Below are positions 53,836 to 63,296 of a DNA stretch of 64,000 nucleotides, piece by piece. The number at the start of each line of letters is the position of its first letter. Position 1 is the first letter of the stretch. The DNA is taken from assembly GCF_027490375.1 (NCBI RefSeq), contig NZ_JAIXYH010000076.1, positions 33,391-97,390 of the forward strand, in the 5' to 3' direction. The DNA is from Flavobacterium sp. (lineage in GTDB: Bacteria > Bacteroidota > Bacteroidia > Flavobacteriales > Flavobacteriaceae). The notes beneath the pieces were generated by a model. It had not been told where the DNA came from. It saw only the letters and a program-made list of their open reading frames with translations, and searched no databases. Made by a program: the position numbers and the translations under genes.

Positions 53836-55836
53836 ATGAGAATACAAAAAATAGTTGTTACTGCTTTATTCAGCTTGTTTGCGGCGCCGGTTGTTTTGGC
53901 GCAGGACGTGGCGGTTAGCGGTTCAACTCCCTCGAAACAAACAGCAGCTCAGTTCTTAGATAGCATTAAAAAAACTTTTGTTACCGACAAAATGGCTTCG
54001 TGCGTAGACAGCCTTTGGTTAAAGGAACTCACGAGTCTTGATTTATATGCAGATTTATCGGCAGATATTAAAAACATCGACTTAGACGAAAAGGTTGAAT
54101 ACAACTTATCGACTGAATTATTAAAGAAACGATTAAAAGAGCTCGACGCAAAATCGCCTTTTAACATTGAATACAATCCTGGTTTAGAGAATTTAATCAA
54201 GTCGTGGTTGAAAAACCGCAAGCGTGCCTTTGAGCGCTTGATGGCCGTTTCTGAATATTATTTCCCTTTATTTGAAGAGGCGCTTGCGCGGAAAAATGTA
54301 CCGCTAGAAATAAAATATTTGGCCGTGGTTGAATCGGCATTAAACCCAAAAGCTGTTTCGCGCGTGGGTGCAACAGGTTTGTGGCAGTTTATGTACCAAA
54401 CTGGAAAGCAATACAATTTGCACATCGATTCTTATGTAGACGAACGCAGCGATCCGTTGAAAGCCAGTGATGCTGCTGCACAATACATGAGTAATATGTA
54501 TCGCATTTTTGGCGATTGGGATTTGGTACTCGCCTCATACAATAGCGGGCCAGGTAACGTTGCTAAAGCTATTCGCAGAAGTGGCGGTCAGGAAAATTAC
54601 TGGAATATTCGCCGAAACTTACCAAAAGAAACACAAGGTTATGTACCTGCGTTTTTAGCAACCATGTACATTTACGAATACCACAAAGAGCACGGAATTG
54701 TTCCGAATCGAGCTATTATCAAGCATTTTCAAACAGATACGGTGGGCATTCGCAAGCAAATTAGTTTCAAACAATTATCGGATTTATTAGATATTCCGAT
54801 TGCACAGTTGCAACTTTTGAATCCGTCTTATAAAGTTAACGTGATTCCAACCTACACCGATAAGATGCATTATTTGCGTTTACCTGCTGAGAAAGTAGCT
54901 TTGTTTACTTCGAACGAAGATAAAATTTATGCTTACGTAGAATTTGAAAACGCACGTCGAGAACGCCCATACCAACAATATCTAACGGCACGCGACAGCA
55001 GCCGAGTTGCCGCCCGCGATTCGATGCCTAAAGATGTTTCGACAAAAACAAAATACCACAAAGTACGTCGCGGTGAAAACTTAAGTAGCATTGCCAATCG
55101 GTACGATGTAAGCGTTGCACAATTAAAGAAATGGAATAAACTGCGAAGCAACACCGCACCTTTAGGTCGCAGCCTGCGCATTTACAAAACAGTTGCCGCA
55201 GAAGAAAATACCGCAGTAGCCGATGCTTCGAATAACGAAAAAGAAGCGAAAACGGAAGTTTCGAGTTCGCAAAAAGTTAGCGACACGGCGGTTTCAGAAA
55301 ACAGCGAGCCGCAATTGTACACAGTACAAGCCGGAGATAACTTAAGCAGTATTGCACGCCGATTTAACGTTACTGTTGCCGATTTAAAGCAATGGAACAA
55401 TATGGCCGACAACAATGTAAAGCTGAACACCCAACTTAAGATATTAACTGCTAAGACAGCTGAAGAATTGCGCGAAAACGCAGTTGCAACGCAGGAGATT
55501 ACTCATGTTGTTGTAGCTGGCGACAATTTAGCTGCTATTGCTCGTAAACATCAAGTTAGTGTTGCCGATATTCAAAAGTGGAATAATTTAAGCGGAACAC
55601 AAATTGCCGTTGGCGCCAAATTGATTATCCAAAAAACCGACTTAGGTGCAAAATCAGAAGTAGCAGCGAACAAACAAAAATCGCGTTCGGAAAGCTATCT
55701 GGTTCGCAAAGGCGATTCGCTTTCTGCAATCGCTAAAAAGTATCCCGGTGTTACGGTTTCCGACATCAAGAAGTGGAACAAAATCAGCGGCGACGATCTT
55801 AAACCAGGTATGCGTTTAAAAATCAACGGAAAATAG
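53836..55836 (+). CDS. mltD: MltD-like lytic transglycosylase with four LysM domains
   Basis: A periplasmic enzyme that cleaves peptidoglycan between MurNAc and GlcNAc. The 666-residue protein from ATG 53836 has a signal peptide (about 1-23, ending VVLAQ), an SLT domain (about 145-290; catalytic Glu in AVVESALNP, GATGLWQFM, YVDERSDP and ASYNSGPGNV), and four C-terminal LysM domains. Each LysM starts with a V..GENLSSIA-type box, at about residues 415, 492, 558 and 621. An upstream TTG (53737) would add 33 residues without a signal sequence and is not preferred. The LysM count is higher than in E. coli MltD, which has two. Confidence 0.94.
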   Translation: MRIQKIVVTALFSLFAAPVVLAQDVAVSGSTPSKQTAAQFLDSIKKTFVTDKMASCVDSLWLKELTSLDLYADLSADIKNIDLDEKVEYNLSTELLKKRLKELDAKSPFNIEYNPGLENLIKSWLKNRKRAFERLMAVSEYYFPLFEEALARKNVPLEIKYLAVVESALNPKAVSRVGATGLWQFMYQTGKQYNLHIDSYVDERSDPLKASDAAAQYMSNMYRIFGDWDLVLASYNSGPGNVAKAIRRSGGQENYWNIRRNLPKETQGYVPAFLATMYIYEYHKEHGIVPNRAIIKHFQTDTVGIRKQISFKQLSDLLDIPIAQLQLLNPSYKVNVIPTYTDKMHYLRLPAEKVALFTSNEDKIYAYVEFENARRERPYQQYLTARDSSRVAARDSMPKDVSTKTKYHKVRRGENLSSIANRYDVSVAQLKKWNKLRSNTAPLGRSLRIYKTVAAEENTAVADASNNEKEAKTEVSSSQKVSDTAVSENSEPQLYTVQAGDNLSSIARRFNVTVADLKQWNNMADNNVKLNTQLKILTAKTAEELRENAVATQEITHVVVAGDNLAAIARKHQVSVADIQKWNNLSGTQIAVGAKLIIQKTDLGAKSEVAANKQKSRSESYLVRKGDSLSAIAKKYPGVTVSDIKKWNKISGDDLKPGMRLKINGK

Positions 55837-55972
55837 TACGTTGTTTCGAGGATTTAGCAACGTGCTTACATTTTGAATACGCTATTCAGTCGTTCTGTTT
55901 CGAACTAATTCGTAGCTTTGAATTCCTTAAAACCTGAGCAATTATAACTTTTGGGTTTTTAGAATTATTGGT

Positions 55973-56938
55973 ATGCGACAATCATCCCTATTGTGCTTTT
56001 TAGCATTTTTGCTGTTCGCTTGCGCAGATCGCGACTCGACTGCATTGCCACGAGCTACGGGCGCCGTAAACTCCTTGTCGGTTGTAATTCCCGATCAGTT
56101 ATGGGATGGAGAAATCGGCGACAGTATTCGCAAGAAATTTGCTGCTCCGGTCGACGGGCTTCCCCAAGAAGAACCGCAGTTTACGATAAATCAGTATCCG
56201 CTTCGCGCACTCGACGGTCGGTTAACCGCACGAAACGTTTTGATCATCAAAAAAGAGGATCGAAATGAGTATAAAATCGTTCGAAATGAATTTGCCGAAC
56301 CGCAACACGTGGCACACATTTCCGGCAAATCGATTCCTGAAATCATTACACTGCTCGACAAACAGGTAAACGGAATTGTTAGTCAGTTTAAAGCAAACGA
56401 AATAGCGTATTCCCAGCGAATAATCGACACCAGTAAATTGGAAACCGAGCTGCTCAAAAAACGATTTAAAATCGATTTATTGATTTCCAACAAATACAAA
56501 GTGGCACTTTCTAAACGCAACTTTATTTGGTTTAAACGCGAGATTTTATCGGGCAACACCAGTTTAGTTGTTTATCGCGTTCCAACGTCGGCCATCTTCA
56601 AAGAAGGAAATGTAGCGGGAAATATCATTCGCGTTCGCGATTCGATTAGCGGAAAATACATTCGCGGAAAAGAACGCGGAAGTAAAATGCAAACCGAAGA
56701 ATCTTATGCTCCTTATTTTGCCGTCGGACGTTTGAACGGTAGAAGAATTTACGAAACCAAAGGAACTTGGGAGTTAAAAGGCGATTTCATGAACGGTTCG
56801 TTTATCAATTTTGCCATTCGCGATAAAAAACGCAACCAATTTGTAATTGTAGAAGGCTTTTGTTATGCGCCGTCGACAGAGAAGCGCGACTTGATGCACG
56901 AACTGGAAGCCATGATAAAATCGGTAAAATTATATTGA
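55973..56938 (+). CDS. DUF4837 lipoprotein
   Basis: A 321-residue lipoprotein (lipobox LLFAC near residues 13-17) of the DUF4837 family, which is restricted to Bacteroidota and has no known function. Family features include SLSVVIPDQLWDGEIGDSIRKKF near 34-56, EPQFTINQYP, and a C-terminal FVIVEGFCYAPSTEKRDLMHELEAM. The stop overlaps the next start (TGATG), so the GNAT gene is coupled. Confidence 0.9.
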   Translation: MRQSSLLCFLAFLLFACADRDSTALPRATGAVNSLSVVIPDQLWDGEIGDSIRKKFAAPVDGLPQEEPQFTINQYPLRALDGRLTARNVLIIKKEDRNEYKIVRNEFAEPQHVAHISGKSIPEIITLLDKQVNGIVSQFKANEIAYSQRIIDTSKLETELLKKRFKIDLLISNKYKVALSKRNFIWFKREILSGNTSLVVYRVPTSAIFKEGNVAGNIIRVRDSISGKYIRGKERGSKMQTEESYAPYFAVGRLNGRRIYETKGTWELKGDFMNGSFINFAIRDKKRNQFVIVEGFCYAPSTEKRDLMHELEAMIKSVKLY

Positions 56939-57399
56939 TGGAAACACCGCAATGGCTGGTTAAGGCCTTCGACGAATTAAGTACACAAAACCTTTACGAT
57001 ATTCTGCATCTGCGCGCTAAAGTATTTGTCGTAGAACAAGACTGTCCGTACTTAGACGTCGATTATTACGATCAAAAATCCGTTCATTTAATGGGCGTTG
57101 CCGACGATCGCGTTGTTTGTTATTGCCGACTTTTCGATGCGGGAAATTACTTTGAAACGGCTTGTATCGGACGTGTGGTTATTGATCCCGAATATCGCAG
57201 CAAAAAATGGGGACATCTGCTCATGACCGAGGCGATTCGCGAATTGTATCGCCTTTTCGGCGTGCAGCGCATTGAGATTTCCGCCCAGAGTTATCTGGAG
57301 CAATTTTACGCTTCACACGGATTTGTCACCATTAGTGAGATGTATTTGGAAGACAACATCCCGCATGTGCGTATGCGATTAGATCCTAAATCTTCGTAA
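56938..57399 (+). CDS. GNAT acetyltransferase (ElaA family)
   Basis: A 153-residue acetyltransferase of the ElaA group. It shows LYDILHLRAKVFVVEQDCPYLDVD near 20-43, the signature of this family, and the acetyl-CoA motif IGRVVIDPEYRSKKWGHLLM (about 79-98). The substrate is unknown. Start chosen at ATG 56938, overlapping the DUF4837 stop; a longer frame from 56860 lies inside that gene. Its end overlaps the convergent OmpA-domain gene by 14 bases. Confidence 0.92.
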   Translation: METPQWLVKAFDELSTQNLYDILHLRAKVFVVEQDCPYLDVDYYDQKSVHLMGVADDRVVCYCRLFDAGNYFETACIGRVVIDPEYRSKKWGHLLMTEAIRELYRLFGVQRIEISAQSYLEQFYASHGFVTISEMYLEDNIPHVRMRLDPKSS

Positions 57400-58198
57400 T
57401 TACCAACTCAACTCGACGATCGTACTCGGCGCCTTTCCCCAAAGGAACGGTATTTCCGTAGCCTTTAAACGTCATTCGTTTTTTATCGATTTTCTTAAAA
57501 ATCAAGTATTTGTAAACGCTTTCGGCTCGGTTATGACTTAGTTGTCGTTTCCGCGTTTCTTTATCGATAGCCTCTTTTTGAAACGGCGGCGTACAACATA
57601 CATGTCCCTGAATTTCAAAATGCAAATTCTTATACTTCTGCAACAAACGCGCTACTTTGTCTAGATCGGTTTTCGACTTAAACGTTAATTTAGAACTACC
57701 GCGCTCGAATAATAGATTTTCGAGGTAGATATGGTCGCCAACCACGTGTTTTCTCTGTATGCTCGTGTAGAATCCGGGCAGTTCAATTTTAGGAAGAGGT
57801 TTTAAATTGATTACCACATCTACTCTTCTGTTCTTGGAGCGAACTTCAGGCAGGTTCTCCACCACGTCGTCGTCAATTAAAATGCGTCCTTTTCCTTCAA
57901 TGGTAACAATGATTTTATTCTTAATGCCGTTGTCGATGAGCTTTTGTTTGATGGTATTGGCGCGATTTGTCGATAACTTAAAGTTGTACGCTTCTTTTCC
58001 GACATCGTCGGTGTAGCCAAAAATTTGAATAGACTCAATTCGTGTAGAATCGGTTTGTTTAATGAAGTTCACCACGTCGGTTTCTTGCTTGGCATCGAGC
58101 GAAAACTTATCGAAACCGAAATAAATGGAATGTACTACTTCTTCCTGAGCTTGTATAGTAGTAGTTAGTAACAGGAATAAAAACATCCAAAATCTCAT
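57386..58198 (-). CDS. Periplasmic protein with two tandem OmpA-like domains
   Basis: A 270-residue protein with a signal peptide (about 1-18, ending IQAQ) and two peptidoglycan-binding OmpA-type domains in a row without a beta-barrel. Domain 1 (about 22-132) has YFGFDKFSL, IFGYTDDVGKEAYN and LSTNRANTIKQ; domain 2 (about 155-270) has LLFERGSSKL, IQGHVCC and LSHNRAESVYKYLI. The second is interrupted by a Cys pair and an insertion. It probably bridges to the cell wall. It starts 2 bases after the S41 protease gene and is last in that operon. Confidence 0.88.
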   Translation of the reverse strand: MRFWMFLFLLLTTTIQAQEEVVHSIYFGFDKFSLDAKQETDVVNFIKQTDSTRIESIQIFGYTDDVGKEAYNFKLSTNRANTIKQKLIDNGIKNKIIVTIEGKGRILIDDDVVENLPEVRSKNRRVDVVINLKPLPKIELPGFYTSIQRKHVVGDHIYLENLLFERGSSKLTFKSKTDLDKVARLLQKYKNLHFEIQGHVCCTPPFQKEAIDKETRKRQLSHNRAESVYKYLIFKKIDKKRMTFKGYGNTVPLGKGAEYDRRVELVITKI

Positions 58199-58200
58199 AG

Positions 58201-59856
58201 TTATTTTTTTAAGATTTTATTGTACGAAGCGGTATTTGCAAGTAATTCTGTTGCTTTTTTAATTTGCGTATCGTTGGTTAAATAATACTTATACAAACCT
58301 TCTTTATAGGCGTAGCGTTTGATTAATTCGTCGATAATCAACTTGCTGATTTCACCTTCATATTTATTGAGCTCTACATCTTCACTACGCTGAATAGCCG
58401 CTAGTAATTGCTCGTATTCTTTAGCAATGCTTTGATCGAGTTTTTCTTTTTTTGCCGATTCCAATGTTTTTCGCAATGCTACTTCTGTTTCCGTGTCAAA
58501 ATTGATTTTATTGGTTTTCAAAAACTGCTTAAACTCGGCGTATTTCGCAGAAGTGAAATTAGGAATTCCATTTTCCGGAATCGGGTTTTTGTAATAGTAA
58601 TCGGTAGCATAGCGAAAAATACCGTCGTTTTTCTGAAGTGCGGTGGCAATGTAGCTCATCTTGGCTTCGGGCAGTTCTACATCGGGTTGAATGCCGCCGC
58701 CGTCGTAAACCGTTCTGCCATTTTTAGTTTTGAATGCATTGTATTGCGAAGCATCTGTACGGATGGCTTTTCCATCTTTGTCTTTTCGCGAATAGTCCAA
58801 AGCTTGGATGCATCTGCCCGAAGGCGTATAATAGCGGGAAATTGTGACCTTAACCTGAGTTCCGTAAGTTAAATCGATGGGGCGTTGCACCAAACCTTTC
58901 CCGAAACTGCGCGTTCCAACCACTACGGCACGATCTAAATCTTGCAAGCCACCGCTCACAATTTCCGAAGCCGAAGCGCTTTTTCCATCGACTAAAACCA
59001 CCAACGGAATTTCAGTATCCACCGGCTCTTTAGCAGTACGATACGTATTGTTGTGCTTTTCTACTTTCGATTTCGTTGTTACGATAACTTCGCCTTTCGG
59101 AACAAATAAATTGCAAACGTTTACGGCTTCGTTAAGCAAACCTCCCGGATTTCCGCGCAAATCCAAGATGATTTTCTTAGCACCTTTTTCTTTTAACTCT
59201 TCTAATGCCTGTTTGGTCTCGGCAGATGCTTTTTGGTTAAACTGACTAAGTACGATATAACCTGTCGTAGCATCGACCATATCGTAAAACGGAACTGCTT
59301 TTACTTCAACTTCGTCGAGCGTGAGTTGTGCATCGTAAATTTTCCCTTGACGGCGGTACTGAATAGCAATTTTAGTTCCTTTCGAACCGCGAAACAACTG
59401 GCTGGCGTCTTCTTCATATTCGCTGAGCAATACATCGCCCACTTTGACAATCTCATCGCCTGCTTTCAAACCGGCTTTGTCGGCAGCGTAACCTTTGTAC
59501 GGTTCGCGCACAAAAACAATTCCGTCCTTGCGCAAAATAGCGGCGCCCATACCGGTATATTCACCGGTGTTGTTGATTTTATACCGAACCACGTCACCTT
59601 CATTAAAGTAGGTGGTGTACGGATCTAAATCGGCCAACATGCTTTTAACGGCTTTGTCCATCAATTCAGCTGGACTTAGCTCGTCGACATAATTCATGTT
59701 CACCGTTTTGTACAATTCAGTGAAAATCTCCAATTGCTTGGCGATTTCAAAAAAATCGTCTTTAAACGATGTTGTTGTATAAAACAATCCTGCGGCGGCA
59801 ATACCCACCAATAATCGTTTTTTATAAGAGCTGACCCAAGTTGTAAAACGGTTCAT
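58201..59856 (-). CDS. C-terminal processing peptidase, S41 family
   Basis: A 551-residue periplasmic serine protease of the CtpA/Prc type. It has an N-terminal membrane or signal segment (about 12-30), a PDZ domain (about 85-170; GMGAAILRKDGIVFVREPYKGYAADKAGLKAGDEI region), and the catalytic core (about 190-385). The core shows DLRGNPGGLLNEAV, DGKSASASEIVSGG with the catalytic Ser, and RSFGKGLVQ with the catalytic Lys. The C-terminal extension of about 140 residues is helical. It is between rnpA (12 bases upstream) and the OmpA-domain gene. Confidence 0.95.
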   Translation of the reverse strand: MNRFTTWVSSYKKRLLVGIAAAGLFYTTTSFKDDFFEIAKQLEIFTELYKTVNMNYVDELSPAELMDKAVKSMLADLDPYTTYFNEGDVVRYKINNTGEYTGMGAAILRKDGIVFVREPYKGYAADKAGLKAGDEIVKVGDVLLSEYEEDASQLFRGSKGTKIAIQYRRQGKIYDAQLTLDEVEVKAVPFYDMVDATTGYIVLSQFNQKASAETKQALEELKEKGAKKIILDLRGNPGGLLNEAVNVCNLFVPKGEVIVTTKSKVEKHNNTYRTAKEPVDTEIPLVVLVDGKSASASEIVSGGLQDLDRAVVVGTRSFGKGLVQRPIDLTYGTQVKVTISRYYTPSGRCIQALDYSRKDKDGKAIRTDASQYNAFKTKNGRTVYDGGGIQPDVELPEAKMSYIATALQKNDGIFRYATDYYYKNPIPENGIPNFTSAKYAEFKQFLKTNKINFDTETEVALRKTLESAKKEKLDQSIAKEYEQLLAAIQRSEDVELNKYEGEISKLIIDELIKRYAYKEGLYKYYLTNDTQIKKATELLANTASYNKILKK

Positions 59857-59868
59857 CTATAATTTTAT

Positions 59869-60288
59869 TTAAGCTTTGTTTTCGGGATTTTCAGTAACCA
59901 CTTCCGAAGACTTTTGTTGCATATCTTGTGCCAATTTATCGAAAAGCTTGCAGATAACTAAACGCAATTTATCAAATTCAAGTATTTCGTTTGATTGATA
60001 CAGCAACATGACTTGTAGGCGACGGTTTTCACTTCCGCGTAAGCGATGCTGTTCCAAACGATAACACTCTCGCAATAAGCGCTTTACTCTATTTCGAAGC
60101 ACGGCGCGTTTGAAATGCTTTTTTCCAACGGTAACGGCAACTTGAACACCTGGATTCTCGCTATTCTCGACACGATAAACGGCGCGAACCGGAAAAATAG
60201 CCTGACTTTTTCCCGATTGAAATAAGGCGTCGATTTGCTTGGTACTTTTGAGCTTATCGGCCTTTGGATATGTAAACAATTGTTTCAT
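59869..60288 (-). CDS. rnpA: Ribonuclease P protein component
   Basis: Protein subunit of RNase P that helps process tRNA 5' ends. The 139-residue protein shows the family core: [47 protein letters not shown] (about 51-81; recognised by [11 protein letters not shown]) and a C-terminal helix. rpmH and yidC are not adjacent. It is first in an operon with the S41 protease gene. Confidence 0.96.
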   Translation of the reverse strand: MKQLFTYPKADKLKSTKQIDALFQSGKSQAIFPVRAVYRVENSENPGVQVAVTVGKKHFKRAVLRNRVKRLLRECYRLEQHRLRGSENRRLQVMLLYQSNEILEFDKLRLVICKLFDKLAQDMQQKSSEVVTENPENKA

Positions 60289-60423
60289 AAATACTTACCG
60301 CTTTTGAGAAAACAAAACACTTTACTAGTTGTTAGCGGTGCTTACTAAAGTCTCTCATTTACTTGCGGCATCTTCAAGTAAGGAGCTATACGGTGTAAAA
60401 CTACAAATAGACGTGGTTATATT

Positions 60424-61097
60424 TTACTTTTTCTCTAGCTTTTGCTGTTTAAATGTGGAATGTAAGCCATCGATATGCTCAAATAAGTTGGGTTTAATAG
60501 GATTCCACTTCGGATCTAAAAGAAAATCAATTCCTTCCCTCCTCGCTAATTTCGCTGCTGGTACAAAATCGCTATCACCAGCAATTAAGATAATTTGATC
60601 AACTTGTTTTTTGAGCGTTATCGACGCAATGTCTAATCCTATTTTCATGTCTACCATTTTTTGAGAGAAATCAAATTGGACATCATTCTCCGTCAAATCA
60701 CTAATTTGAATGGCTCCGTTTAGTAGTTCTTTTGTTTTACTAGGCTTGATAATCCATTTATTTCTGTCGTCCAATACTCCAAGTCTCAAAGCAACTTTTC
60801 TCTTTTTTCTCAGCTCTTCAAAAAACGATATTTGAAATCTGTAAAGTTCTGTTTTTGAAAAATCAATGGCCTTTTTAGTTATCGGATTATGTTGCTTCTT
60901 ATCATAAGGAAGGCAATCGTAATAGAATATTCGATACAAATCAAACCTCTCTCCTTTTGCTTGCTACAAATGCCTAAGGCACATAGTCCACAAATCATTT
61001 GCAGTTTTAATCGGATCCAAATTTTTAGATCGCACCAAACTTTTGTATCTCTTTAAAAAGAAACCTCCGTCAACTAAAATTGCCGTTTTTTATTCAT
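60424..61097 (-). pseudogene. NYN/LabA-like domain gene broken by a frameshift and a stop
   Basis: The 3' part (60424-60939, 171 codons) encodes most of a NYN/PIN-like nuclease domain: FYYDCLPYDKK, FDFSQKMVDMKIGLDIASI, and IILIAGDSDFVPAAK, with the conserved Asp residues of the family. It lacks the family's first strand. That strand is found just upstream in the same frame, KTAILVDGGFFLKRY, but is separated by an in-frame TAG (60964-60966). A possible start ATG (61095-61097) is one base out of frame, in a run of six A; seven would restore MNKKTAILVDGG. Two lesions make it a likely pseudogene. Intact relatives act on RNA and sometimes in defence or silencing. Confidence 0.8.
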
Positions 61098-61293
61098 TTA
61101 GCTCAAAAAAAAAGCCCTAGGGTCGGCATTCTCGCTATATCATAAAGCTTGAAAATGCGTAGCCAAGAGCACTATTAATAACAAAATTATAACTTATTAT
61201 CTAATTGTCAAATATTTTAAAATCATTTTTAAGCACTAATTCCTATCGCACCTAACACCCGCTTTTGCTTTCATTTTAGTAGTTTTACAACTT
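61098..61293. other. Spacer upstream of the PagL-like gene
   Basis: A block of A residues is followed by AAGCCCTAGGG. TAGTTTTA at 61278-61285 could be a weak -7 element for the plus-strand gene. No gene is seen. Confidence 0.4.
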
Positions 61294-61911
61294 ATGAGAG
61301 TGCCGACTATTTTTTACCTGTTGTTATGTAGCTTGTTTGCAACAGCTGTTCAAGCCCAATTTTACAAGCCCAAATACATCGGAATTGCCGCCGGTGCTGG
61401 AAATGAAATTAAAAACACCGACTATTCATACAGCAATCAAACGCTAAAACTTGAGGCGTTTTTTCAAGTTCACAAAAGTGAAAAATGGAGTTATGAAGTG
61501 TTAATTCAACCCGAAATTAACTTCGCCAAACACCAACTACTCAACTTGTATTTCGTTACGCCCGACGAACCAAACTTTGAAGAACTGCGCGACCGCTACA
61601 CCAAATTGAAAGATATTCGCGAATATGCACTCGGCATCGGATTTATCGCACGCCGACATTTGTCGAAAACATTCGATGTTTACGGCTACTTATCCGTTGG
61701 TCCCATGTACACCGATACCCAAACCGAACGCCTATCGCGCGGATTCGCCTTCGCAGATGTTTTTGCCGTCGGACTCTCCTATCACGTAAAAAATCTACGA
61801 TTCGATATTCGACCCAATTTCAGACACACCTCAAACGCAGGATTGCAAAGCTCGAACGCAGGTTTTAATACTTTAAATTGCGACATTGCTCTGGCCTTTA
61901 AAATCCGATAA
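61294..61911 (+). CDS. Acyloxyacyl hydrolase/PagL-like outer membrane protein
   Basis: A 205-residue protein with a signal peptide (about 1-21, ending VQAQ) and a small beta-barrel pattern of alternating residues. Near the C-terminus is FRHTSNAGLQSSNAGFNTL (about 177-195), which matches the PagL lipid A deacylase active-site region, where His and Ser are catalytic (HxSNAG). The third catalytic residue cannot be placed with confidence. PagL removes a 3-O acyl chain from lipid A in the outer membrane. No partners adjoin. Confidence 0.75.
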   Translation: MRVPTIFYLLLCSLFATAVQAQFYKPKYIGIAAGAGNEIKNTDYSYSNQTLKLEAFFQVHKSEKWSYEVLIQPEINFAKHQLLNLYFVTPDEPNFEELRDRYTKLKDIREYALGIGFIARRHLSKTFDVYGYLSVGPMYTDTQTERLSRGFAFADVFAVGLSYHVKNLRFDIRPNFRHTSNAGLQSSNAGFNTLNCDIALAFKIR

Positions 61912-61940
61912 AGCAACCTACTTTTGCGAAACTTGTAAAC

Positions 61941-63296
61941 ATGACCGCTATGATGACCTACGAACAACTTCTTTCGCTACAAAAGCAAGGCGATACCAAA
62001 AACCGCTTGCGCCGCGACGAAGACGAAACCCGCATTGGCTTCGACGTTGATTACGACCGCATCATTTTCTCGCGGCCGTTTCGAAGTTTACAAGACAAAA
62101 CTCAGGTTATTCCGCTTTCGAAAACCGATTTTGTACACACACGCCTCACCCATTCGTTAGAAGTTTCGGTGGTTGGACGCAGTTTAGGACGTGCCGCCGG
62201 TGCAGCTATCCTTAAAAAATATCCGTATTTGGCGCAAGAACACGGCTATCAGGCACAAGATTTTGGCGCGATCGTAGCTGCTGCTTGTTTGGCGCACGAC
62301 ATTGGTAATCCGCCTTTCGGACACTCGGGAGAAAAAGCTATTGGCGCCTATTTTGAATTCGGAAAAGGTGCACAGTACAAAAACGAAATGACTGCCGCCG
62401 AATGGCAAGATTTGATTTGCTTTGAAGGAAATGCCAACGGTTTTCACGTATTGTGTGGCGATCGTGCCGGCGTTGAAGGCGGTATTCGACTAACGTACGC
62501 TACGCTGGGAGCGTTTATGAAATATCCGAAAGCATCGCTTCCGCACAAACCTACCAAAGAAATCTCCGATAAGAAATACGGTTTTTTTCAAGCCGACCAA
62601 GCCTTTTTCGAAGAAGTAGCTGCCGCATTAGGACTACTCCGTAAAGACCGCGAAGAAGTGGCATTTCAAAGACATCCGCTTACTTTTTTGGTGGAAGCCG
62701 CCGACGATATTTGCTACACCATCATCGATTTTGAAGACGGCATAAACCTGGGCTTGATCTCGGAAGATTTTGCTTTGGAATACCTCATTCGATTGGTAGA
62801 AGACAAGCTCGACCGACGCAAATTCGCGCAGTTGCAATCTAAAGAAGATCGCATTAGTTACCTACGTGCCGTGGCCATTGGCAGTTTAATTCAAGATGCG
62901 GTTCAGTTATTTTTACAGCACGAGAGCGAGATTTTGGCCGGTACTTTCCACCGTTCGTTGATGGAAAAAAGTAAGTACAAAGCGCAAATCGACGATATTA
63001 TTAAGTTGAGTATCGACAAGATTTATCGGTCGCGCGAGGTTACCGAAAAGGAAATCAACGGTTACGAGATTATTCAAACCTTGCTCGATGCGTTTATCAC
63101 GGCTTTAGAGCGCCAAGCGGCCGGCACCGAACGCAACATCGACACTTTAATTTTACGTTTGCTGCCCGAACGTTTTCAAGATACTTCAGCCCCGTTGTAC
63201 CGCCGTTTACTCTCGGTTTGCCACTTTGTTTCGCTGCTCACCGACAGCAATGCCGTACGCTTGTACCAAACCGTAAAAGGACTTTCGGTATTGTAA
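61941..63296 (+). CDS. dgt: dGTP triphosphohydrolase
   Basis: HD-domain enzyme that cuts dNTPs to nucleosides and tripolyphosphate. The 451-residue product shows FRSLQDKTQV (about 51-60), the HD-metal motif HTRLTHSLEVSVVGRSLG (about 70-87) and LAHDIGNPPFGHSGEKAI (about 115-132). The later DDICYTIIDFEDG region is near residue 255. The start could be ATG 61941 or a Met four codons later; no Shine-Dalgarno sequence helps to decide. Confidence 0.95.
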   Translation: MTAMMTYEQLLSLQKQGDTKNRLRRDEDETRIGFDVDYDRIIFSRPFRSLQDKTQVIPLSKTDFVHTRLTHSLEVSVVGRSLGRAAGAAILKKYPYLAQEHGYQAQDFGAIVAAACLAHDIGNPPFGHSGEKAIGAYFEFGKGAQYKNEMTAAEWQDLICFEGNANGFHVLCGDRAGVEGGIRLTYATLGAFMKYPKASLPHKPTKEISDKKYGFFQADQAFFEEVAAALGLLRKDREEVAFQRHPLTFLVEAADDICYTIIDFEDGINLGLISEDFALEYLIRLVEDKLDRRKFAQLQSKEDRISYLRAVAIGSLIQDAVQLFLQHESEILAGTFHRSLMEKSKYKAQIDDIIKLSIDKIYRSREVTEKEINGYEIIQTLLDAFITALERQAAGTERNIDTLILRLLPERFQDTSAPLYRRLLSVCHFVSLLTDSNAVRLYQTVKGLSVL

